Shown here piece by piece: positions 47,757 to 60,600 of a DNA stretch of 64,000 nucleotides. The stretch lies in assembly GCA_001692895.1 (NCBI GenBank), contig KV748266.1, forward strand, positions 403,730-467,729, read 5' to 3'. This stretch comes from Cenococcum geophilum 1.58. Taxonomy: Eukaryota; Ascomycota; Dothideomycetes; Gloniales; Gloniaceae. Under the pieces are notes generated by a model. It made no database searches and was not told where the DNA came from. It saw only the letters and a list, made by a program, of their open reading frames with translations. The translations under genes were made by a program, and so were the position numbers. Within the stretch, counting starts at the first letter, position 1. The number at the start of each line of letters is the position of its first letter.

Positions 47757-48961
47757 CATCGAAAAGCTTCAGTGGAAGTCTGGTTGTTACATCCTGCATT
47801 GCTCGTATTGCAATGCTTCATTAAGAGTAGATATAGTTAGCGTGATAAATGATGTGATTTGGTGTCATTTTGAGTTTTCTCGGCTGGAAGCTCCTTCTTT
47901 CCCCGTGACGGAGTGAAAATCAACCGGCTTCTGATAGTAGGCGTTGTCAATATCAGCTGTCAACCTAATCAATCGTGATAGTGGAAGAAGCGCGAGCTAG
48001 TCTATATCCCTTCCCCGGGGATGTTCTAATGAAGGGTGTTAGAAGAAATGTGGAGAGACCAAAGAGGCTTTTGTGATTGAACCAAGGAACTCTGCCTATA
48101 CACACCGCTCTGAACTTTGGCATATCGCCAGTCACTTGACAAATGGCAGAATTTTATTGACAACACCGAAACTATGGAAATACGCCTTGCTTGTGCATCT
48201 TGAAGCCATCTTAAAGGCGCTGGAGTTTGATATTCAATATTGTTGGGAGTCTCAGCATGTATTCGTAGGCAGGTCCATCAGGCACCGGGATACGTGGCAA
48301 GGATGCTCAAGAGTATCTCTCAAGCCGTATATGCAAGCATTTCCAATGTAAGGCAAGATCGAATGCATGCTTCGATCGCAGCAGCATCCCATCTTCGCGC
48401 GAGAGAACCTGGACTCTTCGGATGGAAGAGTTCGAGATAATGTTCACGAAGCCGGGAACAGAGAGGTACATCCAGACATCAGAAGAGGAAGAGTGATTCG
48501 GGAATAGGGTGTTGACAGTATATCCACACCGCTGGTCGCCATCGATGGATGGAGGGAGGCTGCAGGTGACTCATGAATGGGGAGTTGTGAATAAATATCG
48601 CTATCTTTTCTAGCGACTAGTCGCATCCGTGCGGAGTGCCGTCGCATCCATACTCTGTGGTCAATTGCAATTGGGGGTTTTTCGCTGCAGGAGTCGAAGT
48701 ACATAGCTTCTTCTCTTGAGCCGCCAGGACAGAAGACAGCTATCACATGGAATTTCAGCGAGGCTCGCAGCTTTGTGTGCGTTGGCGGATTTTATCGCAT
48801 TTCGTCGCGTCTTGTCGCTTGCTTGCCTCGCTCTTCTTTTACCTAACCCAACCCCCCCTCCTTCCGCCCGTCAATCGGCAGCCTGCTCGCACCCCACCAA
48901 CCAAGATTGGCTTTCTCGCGCCGATAGCGGTCTGAGGCAAGGGATTTCAACGACACCCAAA
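47757..48961. promoter_or_regulatory. Intergenic and upstream region of the Zn2Cys6 factor
   Basis: 1.2 kb without a supported gene. The frame of the transcription factor is open upstream to 48716, but the extension (Pro/Ser-rich with a hydrophobic run) looks untranslated. A pyrimidine-rich stretch at 48835-48875 would fit a 5' leader of the downstream gene. Confidence 0.4.
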
Positions 48962-51407
48962 ATGCTCTCTATGTCCCCGACGACTCCGGGGACTGCTGGG
49001 CATCAAGGATTGTCCTATGGGAACAGCCCCGCTAGTACCCGTTCGCAGGGCTTCAAGCGCCAGAACGACAGCGACGACGACCATGACAATGGTAGCCACG
49101 AACCGCGCTCGGCCAAAGCAGTACGGCAAGCTGCCGTTAAGCGTGCATGCAACGAGTGCAGACAACAGAAGGTAATTAATTCCCGAGGGCCTCTGTCATA
49201 CGCCAATTCAACCTGTCCAAAACCACTTCCAGTCCATCCATACATCGCTGACTCTTCTTCGTACAGCTCCGTTGCAATGTCCAACAAGACCCCTTTCAAG
49301 CCTGCTCACGATGCTCCAAGCACAAACTCACATGCGTCATCGAGCCCAATTTCAAGCGCATTGGCAAACGGAGTCGGAATGCCGAGATGGAGAGGGAGAT
49401 GGCAGAACTGAGGGCGCGCCTGGAGCGATACGAACGACAGGGTGCAGTTGCGCAACCCACACTAAGCACCCCGCTTGCAACCTCAGAAACCGGTATATAC
49501 TCTGGCGGATTCCATGAGGAGGAAGAATATCTAGGATCCCATCAGGCCATTGCCTCGCTCCTTGACTTGCGCAGCGGATCTCCCAATACGATGAAATTTC
49601 AAGGATTAGAAAATGTCATCCTCGCACCTGATCGTATCGATGAACTCTTCACGGAGTTTTTCCAAAAATACCATCCATTCCTACCCTTTTTAGACCCTAC
49701 AGAACCACCTGAGGACTACTGTAAAGATTCGCGCCTCCTATTCTGGACTATAATCAGTATTGCTGCCCGCCATTTCCATCCAGACCCCGTTCTGCTAGAC
49801 AAACTGAAGGAGCCCTTAAACAAACTAATATGGCAGACAGTGGCAAAGATACCCCAGAATCACTACGTAGTAAAAGCCTTCTGTCTTCTCTGTACATGGC
49901 CGCTACCCACAAGCCGGACCTCTACGGATCCAACCTTCATGCTGTGTGGACTCATGATGCAGATCGCCATGCAGATTGGCCTTCATCAGCCCACCCATCC
50001 TCAGGACTTCTCACGGTTGAAGCTCCTTCTGAGACGCGAGGATATCGACGATAGGCTCAGAACGTGGGCTGTCTGTAACATCGTTGCTCAGACGTGAGTT
50101 TGTCTTACTCCCATATATCATCCCACTAATGATTATACAGTGTCTCTACTGGCTATGGCCAGCCCGCGGCCACACTATATGATTCTACGCTTGACTTCAG
50201 GACGGACGATGAGCAGCACATGAAACGCATGCCCCCCGAGCTCTTTGCTCGACTCCGCCAAGAAATGGCCGCGAGCCGGATCACGAAGTTACTCTACACC
50301 TCCAATGGCACTCATCAGCCCGATAAACCTTTCTACAATAGTAGTATGGGCACATTATATGCGAATCTGGAGGCTGGCCGCCTCCACGAAGAGCAAGGGC
50401 AGTTTGAAGGGGGTGCTACTGGTGAGTCTCAGGCTATACCCCACATTTTGGGAGCGGACCCTTAAACCCTCGTTATTAAGGAGGACGTCAACAACTCATA
50501 CTCATTTACACTACTAACTTCGTCGCTTCAAGAAATGGAGGCCCTTAATTACCGTGCTGTTCTCCTCCACCTCCGCCTCTACGCCTTCTTCGACACCACC
50601 TCACCCACCAGCGGACGCTCAGACCTCCTTGACCTGTATTTCGCAGCGACCGCCTTTTTAGATCGTGCATTCGCCATTGAAGAAACCGGCCGTCTCCCTC
50701 ATGTTCCGAATTACATCATGCAAATGATCCTAGCGGCGGGTTTCACGCTGCTAAAACTCCTCAACTCCGACTTCGCACCCCGACTCCCCGCCACCGAAGA
50801 GGGCCGCCGCTACTTCCTGCGCACCGTCAACGCGGTCCGCTCGACCAGCGTCATGCCGAACGACCTCCCCGTGCGCCTCGCCGAGGTGCTCGCCCAACTC
50901 TGGAAAGCCAGCGGCGGCGGTAGCGTCAAGTTCCACAGCACATCGCAGTCTCCCGGCATCGGTTCGTCGACGCTACCCAATATGTTCGCGACGCAACCGC
51001 AGCCGCAGCCGCCGCGGCGCGGCAGCGAGGGCATGCTGCAGGACCCGCTGCGCCTCATGGTGCGCAGTCGCATGAGCATGAGCGTCGTCTTCGACAGCGT
51101 GTGGCGCTGGCGCGAGACGCAGGTCAACGGCGCCGCGGAGCACCTCGACACCACCGTCGTCAACAACCCCACTAACCCGGACAGCAGCTCCAACTCGACG
51201 CCGCCCCCCGGCGCGGTTATGGAGAGCGTGGCCGGTATGACTAACGCGCTCTATCAAAATCTAGGGTCCCTCAGCATGCCGCTCCCCATGGCGAATGGGC
51301 TGGCTAGCGCGAACAGCTATGAGTTCTTCGATCCGGTGAGCTGGATGCTGGATGTGCAGCCGGATTGGAACGCGTACGGCACGTTTGGGAACGAGTTCGG
51401 CGCGTAA
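48962..51407 (+). CDS. Zn2Cys6 transcription factor, Leu3/War1-like
   Basis: Four exons (48962-49171, 49267-50093, 50141-50421, 50533-51407) give about 730 aa, all phases consistent. The binuclear cluster spans the first intron: CNEC.....C then C..C......C at Cys63, 66, 73, 83, 86 and 93. It is followed by NFKRIGKRSRNAEMERE and a short coiled coil (MAELRARLERYE), the arrangement of Leu3- and War1-type factors, which bind inverted or everted CCG/CGG sites. The middle part (ELFTEFFQKYHPFLPFLDP, DDRLRTWAVCNIVAQT) is the fungal-specific factor domain. The C-terminus is Ser/Asn/Pro-rich with a PQPQPQPPRRG run. The start MLSMSPTTPG has A at -3. The third intron is the least certain: donor GTGAGT at 50422, branch ACTAAC, acceptor at 50532. 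It might regulate the neighbouring genes, by position only. Confidence 0.85.
49172..49266 (+). other. Intron 1 of the Zn2Cys6 gene
   Basis: 95 bp, GTAATT...GTACAG, phase 0, between QQK and LRC inside the zinc cluster, a frequent intron position in this class. Confidence 0.85.
50094..50140 (+). other. Intron 2 of the Zn2Cys6 gene
   Basis: 47 bp, GTGAGT...CACTAATGATTATACAG, phase 2. Confidence 0.75.
50422..50532 (+). other. Intron 3 of the Zn2Cys6 gene
   Basis: 111 bp, GTGAGT...CTACTAACTTCGTCGCTTCAAG, phase 1. The nearer acceptor at 50480 would break the frame, so the distal one is chosen. Confidence 0.6.
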
Positions 51408-52399
51408 CTTCCACGAGACGAAATAATATTTTGAGCGGCTTCAGCACACCGAAAGGTAGATTGGCTTCGGGATATTTCGGTATGTGATAGTATACAAGAC
51501 TGGTGATCTTGGCAGATGGTATAGTATGGCATATTTTTTCGCAGGGAGAGTATACACGACTTATGAATTTCACGCTTTTGCATCAGGACTGAATGGCCGT
51601 GGGATAGGGGGTTCCTGTTTTTATGGTGGGTGGGAAGGGGTCTGCATTTCCTGGCGTTGGCGGCATACCCTGAAACACGGACCCGTGTGCTTTTCAGCGT
51701 GGTGTTTGAGGCGTATTTAGTCTTGTTAAAGGTTATATATTCGGGAGTGTAGGTAGGAGTGTTAGGTGAATTTGATTCGTCGCATTTAGACTGCGTACGC
51801 TCGTGTGTAGGTGAAATGGTTGGTGAGGAGTGGTTGGATACTTTCGCACGAAAATCGCTCTGGGCTTGTTCTTTAGGCGCGAATCACGAAGGTCGATTTG
51901 GGCGCTACGACTTGCCCGTAACTTCAGTGAATAAGGAAAATATAAGTCTCCAGTTATTATCGCCCCAACATAAACAAAAAATTAACCCAAGCGTATAAAG
52001 AGGTATGTTTTCTACCTAAATGACGATTATACCAACCGCTTACCTCAGTGGACTCATACTAAGAAATCGATTGCGCTGGCGCGCTAAACTCCTTCGGATA
52101 TTTGATCGATTTCTTGGTCTGAGGGACTTTGGCGAGATTTGTATGGAAGCATAAGCTTTTTTTATAAGGAAAACTGTAACGGAATCCCCGGGAGGTACAT
52201 ATCCGATGAGACGGTAGGAGGTTTCATCTATGTCCCATCTATGTTCCAGAAGACACAGTCAGACAGGTTAGGGGCGAAAGGTTTTACTAGCGTCTTAGAA
52301 GAAATATATAGGAAGCTGGTTCCCCTCTAGAGAAGAACTAGCAATTAGTCTCTAAATAGAAGTGGTTAAAAGCATTTGTCCTTTAATATATAAAAACTT
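51408..52399. other. 3' flank of the transcription factor and island edge
   Basis: No gene recognised. Composition changes sharply to RIP-type AT-rich sequence after about 52330. Small frames at 51759-51998 and 52139-52330 have no family resemblance. Confidence 0.5.
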
Positions 52400-55300
52400 A
52401 TTTTACCTTCTACTTACCTCTAACGTACCTTTAACTTACCTTCTACTTACTAGTAACACTATTAATTAGATAATTATACGTTCCGGTTAAGCTAGTCTTT
52501 TATAATTTTAATTGCTTATAATCCGTTAGGAATATACGGCTATTAATTAATAATAATAGACTATACTCCTATACCCTATAAAGCAACGCCCTTACTATAG
52601 GAGGCTTAGAGAGTCTCCTTAGAGGAGCGCATTCCCTCTACTTATAAAAGGGTAGACTAGGAAGCTATAGCTGGTCCATCTAGCTTTATAAGACCCTTAA
52701 AAACGATTACTGCTAAGAAGTTATTAGAGCGATCGCTACGCAAGACCCTATAAAAAACAAAAGAGTTAAAGATACGATTAAGATAAGTATATTAGGACTA
52801 CTAAGAACAATTATAAGGACAGTTAGGAGAAGTATAGACACCCTAGATATAAAGCGGACTTAAAGGGGCAATACTACACTACGCTATAACGTTAAAAAAA
52901 CCTAGATTTTGTATAAAGGAACCTAATAAGTATAATAGTAATAGTCTCTAGAACTATAATTGTTTTATCTATTAATGCGAAACTAAGTTTTAGCTAGATC
53001 CGAAATATTACTCTAATAAGTATAATTAGATACTAATTACTTCTACCTTTCTATATAGCACTATTAAGAGTTTATAAATACGCTATAAGAAGAAACTTAC
53101 TATACCCCTTAAATTTAGCGAACTTAAGACCTAGTTAGTTAATTAGGTCTAAGACCTTACTAATTAAGGGATAGATTATAACTAGTAATACTATAACGCT
53201 AAATAGTAAAAAGGCTAGAGTGTGGTCTAGTTTATAAACTACTTAAAAGAGCTAGAAGATAATATACCCTACTTAAACCTATAGGATAATGTTATATAAC
53301 TTTACTAGCTACTTACTAAGCTACGACCTAAGATTTAATAGGCTATTTAGGAGAAGGGCGAAATTCCTACCTTTTAAGAAAAGCTTATCTCTAAAGCTAT
53401 TTAGATTAAGAATGCTAAAAGAGACTATCTAGGCAAGTGAAAGGAATAAGACGCTAATGATAAAGAGCGTAGAACTAGACCTAGCTTTAATAATAGGGTA
53501 GATTCCGACTTAACCGCTTTATAGAAGGATAACGCGAGTAGGCCTTATAGCCCTAGAGTAACGCTAGTTAACCCTAAAATAATAATAGGCAGAGACTTAA
53601 TCTATAAGAGGGGAACTAGGAGATATATACCTATTATAACTGCGGTAAGAAGGGCTATATAAGCCGCTTCTGCTAGTAGAAGAAGTAAGAGTCGGCCTAA
53701 TTAGGAAAAGAGACAGCCTAGTAGATCTTTACTCCCTTATACTAGGCTAGTAAGAGAAGGAGGGAGTAAACTACTATATAGTTATTCCTGTCTCTATTTT
53801 AAGTTAATAATAAATAGGTAATATAAGACTGCCTTATATATAGCGGCGTAAGTATAGGGTTTATTTCTTAATTACTAGTAAAAGAATTAGATTTAGACCT
53901 TAGCGGCTTATAGGTACGCACCGTTTAAAGTATTAGAGGCTACTAGATTCCGTACTATAGGGAATAAACGTTTTCTATTACTAGCTAGGACTATAACGGT
54001 CTATAGGATATGTAGGAGATACGCTTCTGTATTATAGAAATTAAGGGGTATAACCTTATTTTAGGATACCCATAGCTTTACTAAGTTAATCTAGATATTA
54101 ATTAGCCTTTAGCCTTATATTAACACCGGAAGTCTTAATCGGGTATTATAGTTAAGGATTAAGAGACTTTCCTAAGCTATATATAAGAAGAAGGGTAGGT
54201 ATATACTATATATACTACTTTTAACCCCAAGAATAAAGATACAGGGTATTTATTTTTAGATGTTTGGCTATATATAGTTAAGGAACTAGAGATTCTATAG
54301 GAATATATAGACCTAGAAGAGATTTCTAATAAAGAGGCTATACAGACCTTACTTAACCCTATATTGGTTAAGCATAAGATAGATATAGGGGATAAGCAAC
54401 CTTCTTTTAGACTACTATATAACTTATTAGAAAACGAACTGGCCGTATTACATTAGTATATAGTGGATAATCTTTAAAAAGAATAGATTTGGCCCTCTAC
54501 AAGCCTAATAGGGGCACTAATTATATTTATACTAAAAAAGAACAGAACCCTTCGCCTCTGTGTTAACTATTAGGCGCTTAATAGGATTACTATAAAGAAT
54601 TACTACCTGCTACCCTTAATAGGGGAGCTTATTAATAGGCTGTTGGGCGTAAAGATATTTATAAAACTAGATTTAAAAGATATATACTATTAAATCCGGA
54701 TTAAAGCCGGCGATAAGTAGAAAACGGCGTTCCAAATATAGTACGGCCACTTTAAGTACCTAGTGATGCTATTTAGGCTTACTAACACACTAGTAATATT
54801 TTAGGCCTATATTAATAAGGTATTATTAGGCCTGTTAGATATAATATATATAGTCTATCTTAATAATATTATAGTCTACTCTAATAACTACGAAGCATAT
54901 ACGTACTACGTGCGAACAGTACTTAAAAGACTACGGGAATATAAGCTCTATATAAACCTAAAAAAAATGCTTATTTTATATTACTAGCATTAATTTTTTA
55001 GGCTTTATTATTAGCGTTAACGAAGTATTAATAGAGAAAAGCTAGGTAGACGCTATTAGGAAATAGCTATACCCTATAACATTTAGAGAAGTATAGGTTT
55101 TTTTAGGTACAGCGAACTTCTACTAAAGGTTTATTATTTACTATTTACGAGTAATACTTTTAATTACTAATCTACTAAAAGGATCTAAGAATGGCAAGAA
55201 GTTAGGACCCTTTATATTTAAGGAAGCTGCTAAGTAGGCAATAAACCGGTTAAAGGATTTATTTACGTTAGCGCCTATCCTAATATACTTCTGCTAGGAA

Positions 55301-57239
55301 CTACGTATATACCTTAAAACAGATATATCCGGCTTTACCCTAGGGGTAATTATATCTTAATTAAAAGACGGAGAATAGTATTCTATGGCGTTTTAGTTAA
55401 GGAAAATAACCCCTATAAAGTAGCGTTATATAACGCATAACTAGGAGCTACTCGTAATAATTATAGTAATAAAGCACTGGCGATATTGTTATATAGGAAG
55501 TAATTATCCTATTAAAGTCCTTATAGACTATAATAACCTAAAATACTTTATAACTATAAAGGTATTAAGTAGTCGATAAGTAAGATAGGTAGAGGCACTA
55601 TTATAGTACGACTTTAAAATTACATACCGTCTAAGAAAGATAAATCCTGCTAATAGGTTATTAAGACGTCTAGATTATAAGATAGGGAGAATCTAGGACA
55701 GTATAGGGGAAATAATCCCTATATTATAAAATTTGCTTAGGAAGAAAGAAGACTCTTTCCCTAAAACTATAAAATTTTATATAGTGGGGCAGAGGTCCTA
55801 GTAATATAGCTATAAAGCGATATAATTATAGAGCCGTAGAATATAGTTATAGACTAGGTTATAGACTAAGTAGATATTATAAAGTTAGCGTATTTTAGAA
55901 TTAGCGAGAATTCTATAAGATATGCTAGAGGTATTATAGTACCTTTAACTTGACGGCGTATTAGCTGCAAGTTTTTAGATTTAAAGGGGATAGGCGAGAT
56001 ACCTATCTACAGCGTAGCATATTATATAATAGTAGGAGAATCTGCTAGCACTAATGGTTTAAAACATCTTATACTATACCTTAAGTTTATAATAGCGGCA
56101 GGCGAAACGGAAGTAAGCGATCTATATAAAACATTTTTAGATCTTCTTCTTTAAGCTTAATAAAGGGACGCCTTCGCCTTTAGGGAGAGGTAGAAAGATA
56201 TAGTAGAGACTAACTTAGCTAGAGTTACTAAGAAGCTATAGTAGCAAGACTAAAAGGGTCTATTGCGCTTTAAGGGTGCTGTATATATCCTAAAGAACTA
56301 AGCAATTTAAGATAAAATTCTAAAGGTCTTCTATAATAACCCTTTTAGGGGTCACTACGGTGCTAACAGAACCCTTAAGGCCGTTTAAAGGAAATACTTT
56401 TAGGACGGAATATTTAAAGAGGTTAAGGACTATATATTAAGGTGTAATATATACTAAAGGATATAGATATTTAGGCATTGCCTATATAGTAAGTTATTAG
56501 TACTTTCTATTCCGCAGGGACCTATATTAGAATTAACAATAGATTTTATTATAGGCTTACTCCCTACTAAGATAAGAACTGGAGAGGTTACTAACGCTAT
56601 CTTAGTAATCATTAATAGGTATATAAAGTTTTTAGGATACTTTACTATTATAATAACAATTATAGTAGCAGAACTAGCAAACCTGTTTTTAAAACGGTGG
56701 CTCTTATTTAGTATGCTAAGGGGAATTATATCTAATAGAGGTACTGTATTTAATAGTACATTTTAGTTTTTATTCTATCTCTTATTAAACATACGGCGAA
56801 GGATAAGTACTACCTTTTACCTATAAATAGACGGGCTAACAGAGCGTCTAAATGCGTTATTAGAACACTACCTCCGCTACTATATTAATTATTAATAGGA
56901 TAATTAGATATTATGGTTGGCTTTAATATAGTATATATATAATATAAGCATCTATAGTAGTATAAAAATGACCCCTTATAAAGTATTGTTTGGGGTAAAA
57001 GTAAATAACCTCTAGAATGTTAAGGATATCGTTCCTAAAAGAGAGGTATTAGTAGCGTCTAAAAGAATTAAGTAAATAAGAATTTATAGAGAGGAATTTA
57101 AAAAGCACTTACTAGACGCCTAGGCCGTGCAAAAAAGGTACTATAATAAAAAATATATACTAAAAGAATTTAAGATAGAAGACGAAGTCTTACTATTTAT
57201 AAAAAATATCTAAATAAAACGTATTAAAAAGAAGCTAGA
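52400..57239 (+). mobile_element. Ty3/gypsy element F, 3'-truncated by D3
   Basis: Gag begins near 52700 and has a zinc-knuckle relic near 53637-53690 (YNCGKKGYISRFC, with Cys and His mutated to Tyr). Reverse transcriptase runs about 54490-55060 (LRLCVNY.ALNRIT near 54550, FIKLDLKDIYY near 54660, catalytic box as YLNNIIVYS near 54857). RNase H is near 55310-55660 (KTDISGFTLGVI near 55317). Integrase runs about 56330-57000 (LTIDFIIGLLP near 56535, DGLTERLNALLE near 56830). Sequence with an ACTTAC-type repeat at 52410-52450 may belong to its 5' end; no LTR pair was found. The element is cut at 57239 by the LTR of D3. Confidence 0.75.
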
Positions 57240-57663
57240 TATAACGGAACCATATAGTAGGTACTACAATAAGCTTATTATTAGGCTAGGTGTATAGGTA
57301 ATATAAATTAAAGTTAATAACGTAATAATAACTAGTGGAGTAATTGCCTAATAGATTAACTCTAATTATATTCTAAGAATTACTATAAGGAAGGAACTAT
57401 CTAGGTAGGGACTAAGGGTCCTTAAATATATAACCGTACTCCTATAAAATCCTTTTTATATATAATATATATATACTTTATTTACTCTATTACGGATTAT
57501 ATAGATCCTATAGATCCTATAGATTATATTATATAACCTTAGTTACTATTCCTTATTATATAGCTCTATTAGCTCTATTCTAGACTATACCTAAATTAAC
57601 TAACTAGCTTCTTTTAACTTTTCTCTAAGTAGTTATAATATTATACTTAAAGCGTCTGTAATA
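57240..57663 (-). repeat. 3' LTR of element D3
   Basis: 424 bp, reverse complement of the D2 LTR at 29775-30194. On the plus strand it starts TATAACGGAACC and ends TCTGTAATA, followed by the complement of the polypurine tract (CTATCTCCCTCC). Confidence 0.8.
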
Positions 57664-60600
57664 CTATCTCCCTCCTTTCTATCTTTGTTCTTAAAGATTC
57701 CTAATATCTTTAAGTCGTTTACTAGAGGTATAATATCCATTTAATTAATTTAGTTAATATTATTACTTATTATATTTAAAGCGATTTCTTCTTCTTTAAC
57801 TACTCATCGTATTCGCACTATTACTGTAATATTATCTCTTAGTGAGATTATACTATCTCCGTATTCTTGCTATTTAAAAGAGGGGTTAGTTTATATTATA
57901 TTAGCGAACCTATCTTTATAATAATCGTCCTCTTATTTAAAGTGTACTAAAGCGAATATTTATTTATCCTGCGACGTTTGCTTTATCTTTAATACTAAAT
58001 ATACGCGACCTATTACTCTTAATAGTTATTTAGTTCCCTAATTAATTTATTTTAGGGTCTTGTATTTAATCTACTGCTGCGCGGCTAGATAATAAACTAT
58101 CTATTGCTTTGGCGGAGTTGCGCCGTTCTTATAATATAGAATAGGAGGCTGCTAATGCTTAGCAATGGGCTCTTAAGTCTTATCTTATGGCGTTCGCTTA
58201 GTTAATCCGTCTTAAGAAGGTTTATAAGAAGGTCTATTTTAAGAAGTAAAAACTTATAAAATAGGGTTTATAGAAACTTGGTAATAAAAGAACGGATTCT
58301 TTTTTAGCTAAGAAGGAAATAGATTTAAATAGCTCGGTAACTGCTCTTTTTAGGTCCCCCTTAGGTAATTTTTTTTAGTAATTTTTTTTATTAATACTAC
58401 CTAACCTAATCTCTTTTAATACTCCTATACCTTTTCTATAGTATTCTTTAAATTTTCTAGTAGTTCCTAGGTAGTCTTATTATAGCCTATTTACTTTACC
58501 TTATACTATATTTTATTATTAATATTCTTATAACTAATAATCTTTAAAACTTACTATTTGTTTTCTTCCTATCCTCTATATATATCTACTTTATAAACCA
58601 GTGGCTTAATATTTCTATATACTAGCTTTAGTATTATAATATGCTATATAGGGTAGATTTTTATTTTGGCTAGTAGGTTTAACTTAAACGTAACTAGTAA
58701 AATTCTTTACTTAATTTTAAAAGGTCCTAGTCTAATATAGTCTAACTTCTTGCTTAGTTATTAACTCTTAAAATTTTTATATAGTAGCTATACTTTATCT
58801 CCCTCCTTAAGATCTAGTCCCTTAGATCTTTTAGCATTATAGTACTTTTTTATTCTCTTTTATACTTTTTTTGCTAATTCCATAAGGTCTATATAAAGAT
58901 TTATTAACGTCTTTATTCTTTCTTTAGCTATGCTACTCGTTTTCTTTACTTACTATAGTAATAACGATGTTCTTAGCTTATATCCATAATTTGCCTTAAA
59001 TAGTAATATGCCTATTCCTTCTTATAGTGTTATATTATATATAAACTATATAACTGGTAATAATAATACCTAATTATTCTGTGCGTAATTAATATAGTGT
59101 CTTAGATACTATTCTAGTGTCTAATTTAATCTTTCTGTTTAACCGTCTATTTGCAGATAATATATAGTAGAAGTTACTGCTCTAACTCCTTATTCTACTA
59201 AAAATACCTCTTAGAATGCTGCTATAAATCTTAAATCTCTATCTAATATGATTTTGCTTAGTGCTTTATATTTTGCGAATACTTCCTTAATATAGATTTT
59301 AGCGACATCTTCTACTAATATTTCTTCTGTATATACTATAAAGTATCCCTACTTTATAAGCTTGTCTACTATTACTAAAATTATATTATAATCTTGTCCG
59401 GTAATAGGATCTCTTAACTTTAGTAACTTAATAATAAAGTCCTATAATATAACCTTCTATAGTCTCTCTAGTATTTTAATAGGTTGTAGCTCTCTATATA
59501 GCTTATACCTTATTAGTTTATTTCTTTATAACTTTTCGCGCTAAGCCCTAGATTCCGTTAATAATATACTCCTTCTAGAGTCTTAATACTAAGCCTATGG
59601 CTCTATTATATCCTTAAGTTAATCCCTTATAGAAATCTTCTATAAAGTGCTCTATTATACTTCTTAGGATATACCTTACTTCTTGATTTTTATATATATC
59701 CATCTATAGATCTTTTAGCTATGCTTTTAGAATTCTTTATACCTAAAAGCTCTCTAGTAACTTATAAACTCTATTTAGTTCTTCTTAAGTTACTATAATT
59801 TTTAGATAATTATACCTAATTAATCTATCTATATCTTTTTATAGTAAAGCCCCTAATAGCTTTTTATTATTTTGTAGTTTAGCCTTTTAACTTAGAGCGT
59901 CTGCTTATATATTGTCTATACCCTTAGTATACTAAATCTTAAAATAGTATTCTATAAGCATATCTACCCATCTAACCTATCTTTAGTTAAGTTCCTTTAT
60001 TATTAGGAATCCTATTAGGTTCTTATAATCCATCTTAACTATAAATAGTTTCTCTATACCTTATAAGAATGCTCTCTATTTTTTAGTGCTATAACTATAC
60101 CTAATAACTCCTTATTATAGATGTTATAGTTTAACTCTAGTAGTGTTATCTTTCGACTATAGTATGCTACTAGGTGCTATCTATTTTAATATTTTTATAT
60201 AAAGTACGCCCCTAGTATATAGTCTAATATATTAATTTTTATAACTGTTTTTAACCCTAGTTAATAGATCTTAAGAACTGGCTCCTAGGTAAATAACTCT
60301 TTAACCTTCTTAAATAATTTTTACTGTTCCTCTCCCTATGCCTATAGTTCTTCTTTCTTCGTTAACCGCGTAAATGGTTTAATATCTTTTAACTACTATG
60401 CTATAAACCATTTACAGTAATTGTAAAACCCTAAAAACAATCTTAACTGTATAATATTCTCTAGTTCCTGCTAATTTACTATAGCCTTGATCTTCTTTAG
60501 ATCTATACTAAGTTAGCCTAGTTTAATAATAAATCTAATAAAATTGGTCTTCCTAGTAAAGAACTCGCATTTCTTAATTGCTACTAGTATCTGTTTTTCT

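Noticed and set aside
48716..48961. Upstream extension of the transcription factor frame
   Set aside because: It adds an unconserved hydrophobic and Pro-rich run before the zinc cluster; the ATG at 48962 has a better context and gives the usual spacing.
50810..51193. Minus-strand open frame over the last exon of the Zn2Cys6 gene
   Set aside because: A shadow of the GC-rich sense coding sequence with low-complexity content.
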